Origin: Streptomyces sp. V4I2
GTDB taxonomy: Bacteria > Actinomycetota > Actinomycetes > Streptomycetales > Streptomycetaceae
Direction: 5' to 3'
Assembly: GCF_030817655.1 (NCBI RefSeq)
Contig: NZ_JAUSZM010000003.1
Location: 3,782,001-3,846,000, forward strand
DNA length: 64,000 nt
Shown one piece after another: positions 16,276 to 25,062 of this stretch; within the stretch, counting starts at the first letter, position 1; every line of letters starts with the position of its first letter. Made by a program: the position numbers and the translations under genes. The notes beneath the pieces were generated by a model, which searched no databases, was not told the DNA's origin, and worked only from the letters and a program-made list of their open reading frames with translations.

Positions 16276-17151
16276 ATGACCCGACGCACCCTCCTCGCGG
16301 CCGGCACGGCCACCACGGCCACGCTGCTCGCCGGCGTTCCCGCGCACGCCACCGGCGACCCGGGCGTCACCGCCCGCCTCCGCCGCCTGGAGGAGCGACA
16401 CGGCGCCCGGCTGGGCGTGTTCGCCCACAACCTCGCCACCCAGCGGTCCGTCCGCCACCGCGCCGACGAGCTGTTCCCGATGTGCTCCCTGTTCAAGACG
16501 CTCGCGCCCGCGGCCGTCCTGCGCGACCTGGATCGCAGCGGCGAGTTCCTGGCCCGCCGTATCCACTACACGGAGGCCGACCTGCCGGCGACGGGTTCCG
16601 ACAAGACCAGGGAGCACCTGGCCGAGGGCATGACCGTCGCCGAACTCGCCGAGGTGGCCATCATCTACAGCGACAACGGCGCGGGCAACCTCCTCCTGCG
16701 CGAACTCGGCGGCCCCACCGCGATCACCCGCTTCGCCCGCTCCCTGGGCGACCCGGTGACGCGCCTCGACCGCTGGGAGACGGACCTCAACTCGGCCGAG
16801 CCATGGCGGATCACGGACACGACAAGCCCGTACGCCATCGGCCGGACGTACGGCCGGCTGGCCCTCGGCGAGGCGCTGAACCGCAAGGACCGAGCCCTCC
16901 TCACGCACTGGCTGCTGAACAACACGACCAGCGGCAAACGTTTCCGCGCGGGCCTCCCGACGACCTGGACGATCGCCGACAAGACGGGCTCCGGCTCCTA
17001 CGGCACCACCAACAACGTGGGAATCGCCTGGACCGACACCGGCGCTCCCGTCGTCCTGTCCGTCCTGTCGACCAAGCCCGACCAGGACGCGGCCTGGGAC
17101 GACGCCCTGGTCGCGGAGGCGGCGGCGCTGCTCGCCGAAGCCCTCAGCTGA
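16276..17151 (+). CDS. bla: Class A serine beta-lactamase
   Basis: 291 aa. A twin-arginine-type signal (MTRRTLLAAG) suggests Tat export. All four class A boxes are present: S71-x-x-K74 in MCSLFK, S132-D-N in YSDNGAGN, E168-x-x-L-N in WETDLN, and K236-T-G in DKTGSGS. It should therefore be an active penicillin-hydrolysing enzyme acting outside the membrane. It has no BlaR/BlaI partner; the nearest regulator is the convergent AraC gene, whose 3' end overlaps it by 8 nt. Confidence 0.94.
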   Translation: MTRRTLLAAGTATTATLLAGVPAHATGDPGVTARLRRLEERHGARLGVFAHNLATQRSVRHRADELFPMCSLFKTLAPAAVLRDLDRSGEFLARRIHYTEADLPATGSDKTREHLAEGMTVAELAEVAIIYSDNGAGNLLLRELGGPTAITRFARSLGDPVTRLDRWETDLNSAEPWRITDTTSPYAIGRTYGRLALGEALNRKDRALLTHWLLNNTTSGKRFRAGLPTTWTIADKTGSGSYGTTNNVGIAWTDTGAPVVLSVLSTKPDQDAAWDDALVAEAAALLAEALS

Positions 17152-17959
17152 CCGGGAAGTACTGCCTCGGGGTCACCCCGACCAGCCGGTGGAACGCGGC
17201 GGTGAAGGAGCTGGCCGTCGCGTAGCCGACGCGGTGGGCCACCGACTCGATCGGCAGGCCCGCCGCGAGGTACGGCATCGCCGACTGCATCCGCGCCCGC
17301 TCCCGCCACTGCCCGAAGGAAAGGCCCGTCTCCGCGACGAAGAGCCGGGCCAAGGTCCGTGCGCTGGCGCCGGCTTGGCCTCCCCAGTCGGCGAGGCTCC
17401 GGCCGTCCGCGGGGTCGGCCCGCAGCGCCTCGGCCACCGTGCGGGCGCGCGGGTCGCGGGGCAGGGGCGCGGAAACGCTGGTGACCGGCACCGGACGCAG
17501 CTCGTCGAGGAGGACAGCCTCGGCGCGTGACCGGGCGTCCGGGCCCAGTCCCGGGTGGATCAGATGGTCGATGAGCGCCCGCAGCAAGGGAGTCACCGCC
17601 ACCACGGTCGGCTCGCGCCAGTCGATGTGCGGGCAGCACTCCGGATCGACGTACGCACTGCGCATGACAGCGTCCCCCGCCGACTCCGTGGCGTGCACGA
17701 CCCTCGCCGGGATCCACAGGGCCAGCGACGGCGGCAGCAGCCACACCCCCTGCTCGCTGCGCACCCGCAGCAACCCTTTGGCCGACCAGGCGAGTTGATG
17801 GAAGTCATGCCAGTGAGTGGTGAAGGCGCTGCCGCGCGGCATGCTGAAGTGACCGACGAAGATGCCCGAACCGGCGGTGCCGTACGGGCGGTACCGTCCG
17901 CCCGGCTGACCGCTCGGCTGTCCGTCCGGCTGTCCGTCCGGCTGTCCGTTCGGCGACAT
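17144..17959 (-). CDS. AraC-family regulator with N-terminal cupin domain
   Basis: 271 aa. After a low-complexity GQPDGQPDGQPSGQPGG leader (12-bp tandem repeats near 17905-17955), a cupin-like sensor domain has THWHDFHQLAWSAKG and VHATESAGDAVMRS. The C-terminal double helix-turn-helix contains SLADWGGQAGASARTLARLF and ESVAHRVGYATASSFTAAF, ending GVTPRQYFP. The ligand is unknown. The start is uncertain: ATGs at 17971 and 17959 both lack a clear ribosome binding site. Confidence 0.88.
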   Translation of the reverse strand: MSPNGQPDGQPDGQPSGQPGGRYRPYGTAGSGIFVGHFSMPRGSAFTTHWHDFHQLAWSAKGLLRVRSEQGVWLLPPSLALWIPARVVHATESAGDAVMRSAYVDPECCPHIDWREPTVVAVTPLLRALIDHLIHPGLGPDARSRAEAVLLDELRPVPVTSVSAPLPRDPRARTVAEALRADPADGRSLADWGGQAGASARTLARLFVAETGLSFGQWRERARMQSAMPYLAAGLPIESVAHRVGYATASSFTAAFHRLVGVTPRQYFPVS

Positions 17960-18015
17960 GGGACGGCACACTAGCGCGTGGCGGACGGCCGTACGCCCCG
18001 CCTAGCGTCGATGCC

Positions 18016-18588
18016 ATGCCGATGAACCGAGCCCACCGCAAACTGTGCAGCTCCGAGAAGTGGGCGCAGACGACGAAGGACCACATCCTGCCCTGGGCCC
18101 TCGAACACGTGGAACTGGGCGCCGACGTACTGGAGATCGGCCCCGGCTACGGCGCCAACCTCCGCGTCCTCGCCGACCTGGTCCCCCGCCTGACGGCCGC
18201 CGAGATCGACGCGGACACGGTCCGGCTGCTCCAGGACACGTGGGGCGACCGCGCCCGCATCCTCCTCGCGGACGGCGCCGAACTCCCCCTGCCGGGGGCG
18301 TCCTTCGACTCCGTCGTCTGCTTCACGATGCTCCACCACGTGCCCACGGCCGCCCACCAGGACCGCATCTTCGCCGAGGCGTTCCGCGTCGTGCGCCCCG
18401 GCGGCACCTTCGCCGGCAGCGACAGCCAGCCGGGCCTGCGCTTCCGCATCCTCCACTTCCGGGACACGATGAACACCCTCGACCCGGCGGGTCTGCCGGC
18501 CCGCCTCAAGGAGGCCGGCTTCACGGACGTGTCCGTCGACACGCACCCGCAGAGCGGCGGCCTACGATTCCGCGCCCGCCGCCCCTGA
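18016..18588 (+). CDS. Class I SAM-dependent methyltransferase
   Basis: 190 aa. Motif I is VLEIGPGYGANLRVLA, the acidic end of strand 2 is AAEIDADTV, and post-motifs read DSVVCFTMLHHVP and RVVRPGGTFAGSD, typical of Methyltransf_11/25 enzymes. The substrate cannot be deduced. Its 3' end overlaps the convergent phosphatase gene by 27 nt. It is divergent from the AraC gene, with about 56 nt between starts. Confidence 0.88.
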   Translation: MPMNRAHRKLCSSEKWAQTTKDHILPWALEHVELGADVLEIGPGYGANLRVLADLVPRLTAAEIDADTVRLLQDTWGDRARILLADGAELPLPGASFDSVVCFTMLHHVPTAAHQDRIFAEAFRVVRPGGTFAGSDSQPGLRFRILHFRDTMNTLDPAGLPARLKEAGFTDVSVDTHPQSGGLRFRARRP

Positions 18589-19026
18589 ACCCGCCGCCGC
18601 CCCGAACCGCCGTACGTACCGCCGCTGCCACGGCGTTTCCACCGCGTGCCGGTCGTAGTGGCGGCGGACGTACGCGACGGCCTCCCCGGCCGGCACGCCG
18701 TCCAGCACCGCGAGACACCCCAGCGCCGTGCCCGTACGGCCGCGGCCGCCGCCGCAGGCCAGCTCCACGCGCTCGCCGGCGGCCCGCTCCCAGGCCTCGG
18801 TGAGGACCGCGCGGGCCACCGCGTGGTCGGCGGGCAGCCGGAAGTCGGGCCAGCGCAGCCAGCGGGACTCCCACTCCACCACGGGCGGCTGCCGGCCGAG
18901 CAGATAGATGCCGTACGACGGGCTCGGCGCCCCCGGTGCGAGGGGGTGCCGCAGACCCCGGCCCCGCACCAGCCGCCCGGACGGCAGCCGCAGCACCCCG
19001 GTGTCCCGCTCGTCCCACCGCTCCAT
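18562..19026 (-). CDS. Protein-tyrosine/dual-specificity phosphatase-like protein
   Basis: 154 aa. The key signature is the CX5R P-loop in ELACGGGRGRTGTALGCLA (C-GGGRG-R), followed by AVAYVRRHYDRHAVETPWQ, as in small bacterial tyrosine phosphatases. A candidate general-acid Asp is in WPDFRLP. The start is uncertain: ATG at 19026 is used, with GTGs at 19032/19035 and an ATG at 19056 also possible. It is divergent from the sigma-factor gene, so a signalling link is conceivable. Confidence 0.75.
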   Translation of the reverse strand: MERWDERDTGVLRLPSGRLVRGRGLRHPLAPGAPSPSYGIYLLGRQPPVVEWESRWLRWPDFRLPADHAVARAVLTEAWERAAGERVELACGGGRGRTGTALGCLAVLDGVPAGEAVAYVRRHYDRHAVETPWQRRYVRRFGAAAGSGAAGAES

Positions 19027-19116
19027 ACTCACCACCAGACCATTCGAACGCGGCATCGGATCCCGGGCAACCGAATCCGGCGGAACGGTGGTCTGGAGGG
19101 CGAGGGAGGGTGCTTG

Positions 19117-19683
19117 ATGCAGGCCGAACAAGAGGCCCAGTTCCAGGAATTCGTGAGAGCCCGGTGGTCCCGGCTGGTACGGACCGCGTATCTGCTCACC
19201 GGCGACGTGCACCACGCCGAGGACCTGACGCAGACGGCGCTGGCGAAGGCGTACCGCTCCTGGCGGCGCGTGTCGCGCAGCGACAGCCCGGAGGCGTACG
19301 TCCGCCGGATGCTGGTCAGCTGCAACAGCGACCGGTTCCGCAAGCGGCGCGTCAGGGAGTCGCTGACCGCGGCGCCGCCGGAGACGGCGGGGCGCGACGA
19401 GGCCGTGTCACGGGTCGACGAGCGCGGTGTGCTGCTCGGCGCGCTGGCCGGGCTGCCGCCGAAGCAGCGGGCGGTGATCGTCATGCGGTACTGGGAGGAC
19501 CTGTCCGAGGCGGAGGTCGCCGAGATGCTCGGCTGCTCCCCCGGCACGGTCAAGAGCCAGGCGTCCAAGGGGCTGGCGAAGTTGCGTACATATCCGGGGC
19601 TCGCTCAGGTCATGGACCGGCCCGAGCAGAGTCGCACGTCATCCGCCGGCACGTCGTCCGCCGGGCAGGGAGGAACCAGGTGA
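19117..19683 (+). CDS. ECF sigma factor, SigE family
   Basis: 188 aa. Region 2 contains RTAYLLTGDVHHAEDLTQTA and AYVRRMLVSCNSDRFRKRR. Region 4 contains LAGLPPKQRAVIVMRYWEDL and VAEMLGCSPGTVKSQASKGL. This is the SigE-type ECF subgroup (compare SigE of Streptomyces and its many paralogues). ATG at 19117 follows GGGAGGG. Its stop overlaps the next gene (GTGA), so the downstream membrane protein is co-translated and may modulate it. Confidence 0.92.
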   Translation: MQAEQEAQFQEFVRARWSRLVRTAYLLTGDVHHAEDLTQTALAKAYRSWRRVSRSDSPEAYVRRMLVSCNSDRFRKRRVRESLTAAPPETAGRDEAVSRVDERGVLLGALAGLPPKQRAVIVMRYWEDLSEAEVAEMLGCSPGTVKSQASKGLAKLRTYPGLAQVMDRPEQSRTSSAGTSSAGQGGTR

Positions 19684-20645
19684 GCGAGGAACAAGCTCAG
19701 GGTCAGGGTCAGGGTCAGGGTCAGGGAACTGGAGCCGAGGGGGGCTTCGAGGAGCAGTTGCGTGAGTTGCTCGCCGAGGACGCCTACACGATCCGGCCCT
19801 CGGCCGCGCCGTACCCCGCGATCCGGCGCCGGGGCGTGGTGGAGCGGCGGCGCCGGGTGGCGACGGCCGGGGCGGTGCTGGTGACGCTGGCCGCGGTGCC
19901 GGTGGGGGCGTATGCGGTGGGGGGTTCGGGCGGGGGGTCGGTCACGGCGTCGCCGCAGTCGTCGGTCAGCGCCTCGCGGGCGTCGACGCCGACTCCCTCT
20001 CCCTCGCCGACGCCGTCCGGGCCCGCCGGGCCGGCCACGCCGGGGCAGCTGCTCGACGGGATCACGCTTGCGCAGGCCGCGGACGGGCTGGAGAAGTGCC
20101 TTGCCTACAACCGGGACCTCGAGAAGGACGGCGGCGGGATCAAGCTGAACCTGGGGACGGCCGACAGCTACCGGATCATCCTGGCGATGAACAGCACCGG
20201 CGACACCAACGCACCCGGTGACGGCATGTACGTCGTCGCCGTGCGGGACAAGCCTCAGGAGACCCGGCTGATCTGCAACACCAAGGGCGGCGAGGCATCG
20301 GGGCTCAACACCAGCGGCGGCAGCGACCGGTTGCCGGATTCCCCGCCCGTGCTGGCCGACATCAACGGCGGCAAGCTGTACCAGCAGTCGTTCCTCGACA
20401 AGGGGAACTGGAAGCTGCCGTTCCGGTGGGGGTTCATCGGCACGGTGGTTCCTTCGGTGGCGAAGGTGACCGTCTCCTACGGCGGCGCCACGAGCGAGGC
20501 CACGCTCGACCACGGCTGGTTCATCGCGTCGGGCGTCCTGAACCAGCAAGTCACGGTCGCCCCCCACATCAAGGGCTACGACGCCGGCGGCAAGCTCATC
20601 TACGACTCCGACAAGGACAAGTCCTACCAGAAGACCCTCCCGTAA
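19680..20645 (+). CDS. Membrane-anchored protein coupled to the sigma factor
   Basis: 321 aa. The N-terminus has a QGQGQGQGQG tract from a GGTCAG hexamer repeat (19702-19727), then a cytoplasmic stretch, one TM segment (VATAGAVLVTLAAVPVGAYAV, about residues 60-80), a Ser/Thr/Pro-rich linker, and an extracytoplasmic domain of about 200 residues with no recognised motif. Position and topology fit an anti-sigma or sensor role for the SigE-type factor, but no ZAS zinc motif is present. GTG start overlaps the sigma stop codon. Confidence 0.78.
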   Translation: MSEEQAQGQGQGQGQGTGAEGGFEEQLRELLAEDAYTIRPSAAPYPAIRRRGVVERRRRVATAGAVLVTLAAVPVGAYAVGGSGGGSVTASPQSSVSASRASTPTPSPSPTPSGPAGPATPGQLLDGITLAQAADGLEKCLAYNRDLEKDGGGIKLNLGTADSYRIILAMNSTGDTNAPGDGMYVVAVRDKPQETRLICNTKGGEASGLNTSGGSDRLPDSPPVLADINGGKLYQQSFLDKGNWKLPFRWGFIGTVVPSVAKVTVSYGGATSEATLDHGWFIASGVLNQQVTVAPHIKGYDAGGKLIYDSDKDKSYQKTLP

Positions 20646-20683
20646 CGACCACGCCCCAGGGGCGCCGCCCCTTCAACCCCGCC

Positions 20684-20704
20684 CCAGGGGGCTCCGCCCC
20701 CTGG
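20684..20704. terminator. GC-rich hairpin terminator
   Basis: 9-bp stem CCAGGGGGC / GCCCCCTGG with a TCC loop, 38 nt past the stop of the gene ending at 20645. No U-run follows, as is common in Streptomyces. A near-identical inverted copy lies at 20810-20836. Confidence 0.7.
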
Positions 20705-20817
20705 ACCCCCGGACCTTCGCCCACCAACCACCCGACTCGGTCGGACGAGAAGTAACCCTCGACCTCCACCTCTCGACCCACCGAGACGGGTGGTCGGTGG
20801 GCACAGGCAGGGGGTCC

Positions 20818-20832
20818 GGGGGCGGAGCCCCC
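20818..20832. terminator. GC-rich hairpin terminator for the response-regulator operon
   Basis: 6-bp stem GGGGGC / GCCCCC with a GGA loop, 27 nt past the stop of the minus-strand response regulator. Together with flanks (20810-20836) it is an inverted, slightly diverged copy of the element at 20684-20710. Confidence 0.65.
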
Positions 20833-20858
20833 AGGGACGCGCGCCCCCACCGGACCCG

Positions 20859-21539
20859 TCACCCGCCGCCCCCCGGCGTCACCATCCCCGACTCGTATCC
20901 CACGATGACCAGTTGGGCCCGGTCCCGCGCGCCCAGTTTCCCCATGATGCGGCTGACGTGGGTCTTCGCCGTCAGCGGACTCAGTCCCAACGCCTCGGCG
21001 ATCTCCGTGTTGTTGAGGCCACGCGCGACCAGCACCAGCACCTCCCGCTCCCGTTCCGACAGACACTCGGGCCCACCCCCCGTCACGGACCCCGACACCG
21101 ACACCGACGGACTGCGCAGGAACCGCTCGATCAGCCGGGCCGTCGGCCCCGGTGACAGCAGCGCCTCCCCCGCCGCCACCGTACGGATCGCGTCGAGGAG
21201 ATCGGCCGGCCGCGTGTCCTTCACCAGAAACCCGGACGCCCCCGCCCGCAACGCCTCGACGATGTTCTCGTCCGTGTCGTAGGTGGTGAGGACCAGCACC
21301 TTCACCCCCGCGAGATCCTCGTCCGCGGCGATCAGCCGAGTCGCCTCGATGCCGTCGAGGTCGGGCATCCGGACGTCCATCACCACCAGGTCGGCCCGCG
21401 CGCCGCGCGCGAGTTCCACGGCCTCCCGCCCGGTGCCCGCCTGTCCGACCACCTCCATGTCCCGAGCCGACTCGACGAGCATCGAGAAGGCCTCCCGTAC
21501 GAGCGTCTGGTCGTCGGCGAGCAGTACGCGGATGGTCAT
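20859..21539 (-). CDS. NarL/LuxR-type response regulator
   Basis: 226 aa. The receiver is intact: acidic pair in LLADDQTLV, phospho-acceptor Asp in VVMDVRMPD, Thr in LVLTTYD and Lys in FLVKDTRP. The C-terminal LuxR helix-turn-helix has SEREREVLVLVARGLNN and LSPLTAKTHVSRIMGKLGA. Its start overlaps the kinase stop by 4 nt (ATGA), so the pair is coupled. It probably controls the MMPL exporter operon it belongs to. Confidence 0.94.
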   Translation of the reverse strand: MTIRVLLADDQTLVREAFSMLVESARDMEVVGQAGTGREAVELARGARADLVVMDVRMPDLDGIEATRLIAADEDLAGVKVLVLTTYDTDENIVEALRAGASGFLVKDTRPADLLDAIRTVAAGEALLSPGPTARLIERFLRSPSVSVSGSVTGGGPECLSEREREVLVLVARGLNNTEIAEALGLSPLTAKTHVSRIMGKLGARDRAQLVIVGYESGMVTPGGGG

Positions 21540-22783
21540 CCGGTTCCCCCTACAGGCATCACGGGCGCGGCGGCGAGCGGCAGTACCGCGCTCACCTCGA
21601 AGCCGCCCCGCCCCCGCGGCCCGGCGTCGAGTGTGCCACCGACGCTGCGGGCCCGCTCCCGCATTCCGACCAGCCCGTACCCCGGCGTGCCGCCCGGCGT
21701 GGGCCCGGTGCCGTCGTCGGTCACCGACAGGTGCAGGGCGCCCTCCGCCTCGTACATCTCGACGCGTACGGCGGGTCCGGGCCCGGCGTGCCGTACCGCG
21801 TTGGTCAGCGCCTCCTGCACGATCCGGTACACGGCGGCACCCACCGCGGGCGGCGCCTGCCGGACCCGGACGTCGGGCTCGACGCGGGCGCCGGCGAGCC
21901 GTGCCGCCTCCACCAGGTCGGGCACGCCGTCGAGGCCGGGCAGCGGGCCGCGCGCGTCGCCGTGTTCGGAGGCCCGCAGCACCTCCAGCGTCGTACGGAG
22001 TTCCCCGCGCGCGCTCCGGCAGGTCTCGGAGATGTCGTCGAGGGCCTTGGCGACCGTCTCCCGGTCGAGGCGCTCGGGGTCGGCGGCCAGGACGTGGGCG
22101 GCGACGGAGGTCTGGACGCCGATGAGGGTGATGCTGTGTGCGAGCAGGTCGTGCAGGTCACGGGCGATGCGCAGGCGCTCCTCGGCGACCCTGCGGCGGG
22201 CCTCCTCCTCGCGGGTTCGTTCGGCGCGCTCGGCGCGGTCGACGATCGAGGCGACGTACTGGCGGTAGTAGCGGATGTCGACGCCGCAGAAGAGCACGGC
22301 GATGATCCAGCCGGAGATCCGCAGCAGTTCGACGGCTTGTTTGGTGTCGACGGTGAGCATCACGCTCAGGGCGGTGGCGAGGACCACGACCCCCGTCAGG
22401 ATCGTGCGCAGGGGGCGGCCGGTGACCGCGACCGTGTACAGCGCGGTGAAGGCCGCCGGGGTCGGGGCGCTGTGGTTGTTGTCGAGCGCGTGGTAGGGCG
22501 CGACGAGTGCGATCACCACCGCGAGGACGAGCAGGGGGTGGCGCCGCCGCCACACGATCGGCACATGGGCGGCGAGCAGCAGCGTCCAGCCGAGCGCGTC
22601 CGGGCGGCGGGCGGGGTCGGTGGACAGCGCGATGCATACGGCGCCGACGGCGAGCACGAGCGCGAAGAGCGCGTCGTTGCGGGTGGCGTGCGGGGCGGTG
22701 CGCGGGTCGCGGTGGATCGCCGCGATGATCCGGTCGCTGAGGCTGGGTCGGCTGGTGTCCGGCACGGACCCATCCTCCGCCAC
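21536..22783 (-). CDS. Sensor histidine kinase, NarL-partner (HisKA_3) type
   Basis: 415 aa. The N-terminal half has several TM segments (for example FALVLAVGAVCIALS, LLVLAVVIALVAPYHAL, ISGWIIAVLFCGVDI), so sensing is likely in the membrane. The dimerisation/phosphoacceptor helix is IARDLHDLLAHSITLIG, and the ATPase domain has QEALTNAVRHA and GTPGYGLVGMRERARS. The GTG at 22783 lies 8 nt after GGAGGG; the longer frame lacks support. The ribosome binding site falls inside the hairpin at 22785-22816. Middle gene of MMPL-kinase-regulator. Confidence 0.92.
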   Translation of the reverse strand: MAEDGSVPDTSRPSLSDRIIAAIHRDPRTAPHATRNDALFALVLAVGAVCIALSTDPARRPDALGWTLLLAAHVPIVWRRRHPLLVLAVVIALVAPYHALDNNHSAPTPAAFTALYTVAVTGRPLRTILTGVVVLATALSVMLTVDTKQAVELLRISGWIIAVLFCGVDIRYYRQYVASIVDRAERAERTREEEARRRVAEERLRIARDLHDLLAHSITLIGVQTSVAAHVLAADPERLDRETVAKALDDISETCRSARGELRTTLEVLRASEHGDARGPLPGLDGVPDLVEAARLAGARVEPDVRVRQAPPAVGAAVYRIVQEALTNAVRHAGPGPAVRVEMYEAEGALHLSVTDDGTGPTPGGTPGYGLVGMRERARSVGGTLDAGPRGRGGFEVSAVLPLAAAPVMPVGGTG

Positions 22784-22784
22784 G

Positions 22785-22816
22785 AGGGCGTCCCTCCGGG
22801 AGAGGAGGGACGCCCT
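22785..22816 (-). terminator. Hairpin after the MMPL gene that contains the kinase ribosome binding site
   Basis: 13-bp perfect arms AGGGCGTCCCTCC (22785-22797) and GGAGGGACGCCCT (22804-22816) with a 6-nt loop. In the minus-strand RNA the 3' arm holds GGAGGG, the Shine-Dalgarno of the kinase at 22783. The structure may thus partly terminate MMPL transcripts and limit kinase translation. Confidence 0.65.
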
Positions 22817-22833
22817 GAGGGTGTGCCGGCGGC

Positions 22834-24915
22834 TCACACGGGCTCCGGCTGGCGTTCCAGTGGCTCCGGTTCCGGGATCCGCGACAGCTTCCCGGGCCAC
22901 CACACCTTCCGGCCGAGCAGCACGCTCGCCGTGGTCACCAGGTACGTCCGGACGAGGAAGGTGTCGAGGAGCACCCCGACCGCGATGACGAACCCGAGCT
23001 CGACCATCCCCACCAGCGGCAGCGTGGTGAGCACGGCGAACGTCGCGGCGAGTACGACGCCCGCGGAGGCGATGACCCCGCCGGTGGTGCGCAGGGCGGT
23101 GAGCGCCGCGGTCTGCGGTTCGGCGCCGTTCATGGACTCCTCGCGCATCCGGTGCATCAGGAAGATGCCGTAGTCGACGCCCAGTGCCACCAGGAAGACG
23201 AAGGACAGCAGTCCGAGTCCGGGGTCGGTGCCCCCGAAGTCGAGCACCGGTCCGAAGACCAGGCCGCCGATGCCGAGCGCCGCGCCCCACACCGCGACCA
23301 CGGCGACCAGCAGCATCAGTGGCGCGACGAGGCTGCGCAGCAGGAACACGAGGATCAGGAACACGGCGGCGAGCACCAGCGGCACGACCACCATGCGGTC
23401 CCGGGACTGGCTGTCGGCCAGGTCGATCTGCTGGGCGCTGGGCCCGCCGACGTAGGCGCCGTAGGAGCCGTCGAGGCTGTCACGCAGCGCCTCGATGGTC
23501 TTCGTCTCGCCCGCCGACTCGGGGGCCGCGGTGGTGAAGACGGCGATCTCGGTCCAGCCCTCGCCGCTGCGCCCGGCGGTCGCCTCGGCGACCCCGTCGG
23601 TCGCGCGGGCCTCGTCCAGGACGGCGCCGGCCTTGTCGGTGGGGGCGATGACGGTGACCGGCTGGCTGCTGCGCCCGGGGTACTCCTGGGCCAGCGTCTG
23701 CATCGCGGCGATCGACTCGGGCTTCTCGGTGAAGGAGTCCTCCTGCTTGAGGCTCCCGGGCAGGTTGAAGGCGCCGAGGGCGAGTGCGCCGAGGAGGACG
23801 GCACCGCCCGCGAGCACGGCGGCCGGCCTGCGGGTGGCCGAGGTGCCCATGGCGCCGAAGAGGGAGCGCCGGGCCTTGGGCGTGCTGCCGAAGGCGGGGA
23901 TCAGCGGCCAGAAGACCCGGCGCCCGAGCAGGACCAGGATCGCGGGCAGCAGCGTGGTCATGGCGACCAGCGCGGCGAGCACGCCGACCATGCCGACCGG
24001 CCCCATGCCGCTGCTGCTGTTCAGGTCGGCGGCGAGCAGGCACAGCAGCCCGGCCGCGACGGTCCCGGAGGAGGCGAGGATCGCCGGTCCGCAGCCGCGC
24101 AGGGCGGTGCGCATGGCGTCGTACGGCCGCTCGTGGCGTCGTAGCTCCTCGCGGTAGCGGGCGATCAGCAGGAGCGCGTAGTCGGTGCCGGCGCCGAGGA
24201 CCAGGATGGTCATCACGCCGCCGCTCTGGCCGGTGATGGTGACGTCGAACAGTTCGTGCAGGCCGTATGCGGCGGCCATCGCCATGGCGGCGGCGACGCC
24301 CGCGACGGCGAGCGGGACCAGCCACAGGAACGGGCTGCGGTAGATGAGGATCAGCAGCACGGTGACGACGGCGAGCGTGGCCAGCAGCAGGGTGCCGTCG
24401 ATGGTCTCGAAGACCTTGCTCATGTCGGTGTTGAGCGCGCCCGGTCCGCCGACCTCGACGCTGAGCCCCGCGCCGCTCTCGGCGATGTCGCGCACCCCGT
24501 CCACGAAGGCGTTGCGGGCCTCCTCGTCCTGGCCCGGCTGGTTGCTGGACACCGGGTACATGAGCGTGGAGCCGTCCTCGGACGGGATGCCCTGCGGGGT
24601 GCCGGAGAGGTCGTAGGCGCCGCCGACCTCGGTGACCTGGTCGGCCGCGGTCTGCCGGTCGGCGGCGGTGAGCCCGCCGTCCCGGTGGTACACGAGCACC
24701 AGGTCGGTCGCCTCGCCGCCCGGCAACCGGTCCTGGACCCGGGCCACTTGGGTGGAGTCCGCGCTGTCGGGCAGGTAGTCGACCGCCCGGTTCTGCTGGA
24801 CGTCGCTGAACTTCCCGGCGAGCGGTCCGACGAGCACGAGCGCGGCCAGCCACAGGCCGAGCACCGCCCAGGGCACTGCGCGCCGTCGCCGTGTAGGTGT
24901 CCTTGCGGCCCCCAT
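22834..24915 (-). CDS. MMPL/RND-family exporter
   Basis: 693 aa, the usual size of Streptomyces MMPL proteins (ActII-3-like). Two repeats of one TM plus a periplasmic-type loop plus five TMs are visible. The proton-relay type motif appears as GAGTDYALLLIARYREEL in the first half and ALGVDYGIFLMHRMREES in the second. It probably exports lipids or hydrophobic metabolites. ATG at 24915 follows GGAGGGAGG. It heads an operon with the histidine kinase and response regulator downstream. Confidence 0.93.
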   Translation of the reverse strand: MGAARTPTRRRRAVPWAVLGLWLAALVLVGPLAGKFSDVQQNRAVDYLPDSADSTQVARVQDRLPGGEATDLVLVYHRDGGLTAADRQTAADQVTEVGGAYDLSGTPQGIPSEDGSTLMYPVSSNQPGQDEEARNAFVDGVRDIAESGAGLSVEVGGPGALNTDMSKVFETIDGTLLLATLAVVTVLLILIYRSPFLWLVPLAVAGVAAAMAMAAAYGLHELFDVTITGQSGGVMTILVLGAGTDYALLLIARYREELRRHERPYDAMRTALRGCGPAILASSGTVAAGLLCLLAADLNSSSGMGPVGMVGVLAALVAMTTLLPAILVLLGRRVFWPLIPAFGSTPKARRSLFGAMGTSATRRPAAVLAGGAVLLGALALGAFNLPGSLKQEDSFTEKPESIAAMQTLAQEYPGRSSQPVTVIAPTDKAGAVLDEARATDGVAEATAGRSGEGWTEIAVFTTAAPESAGETKTIEALRDSLDGSYGAYVGGPSAQQIDLADSQSRDRMVVVPLVLAAVFLILVFLLRSLVAPLMLLVAVVAVWGAALGIGGLVFGPVLDFGGTDPGLGLLSFVFLVALGVDYGIFLMHRMREESMNGAEPQTAALTALRTTGGVIASAGVVLAATFAVLTTLPLVGMVELGFVIAVGVLLDTFLVRTYLVTTASVLLGRKVWWPGKLSRIPEPEPLERQPEPV

Positions 24916-25062
24916 GGACGGGCCTCCCTCCGGTCGGTGTGTCTGGGTCGCTTCCAGACTTCCGGCGGGGAGGGGGCGATACGTCGGACGGGAGGGCGAG
25001 TTGCGCGGTACTGCCCGGGGTGACGGGCGGGCGGAACTACTCCCGGGGGAGTATGCGGAGTA

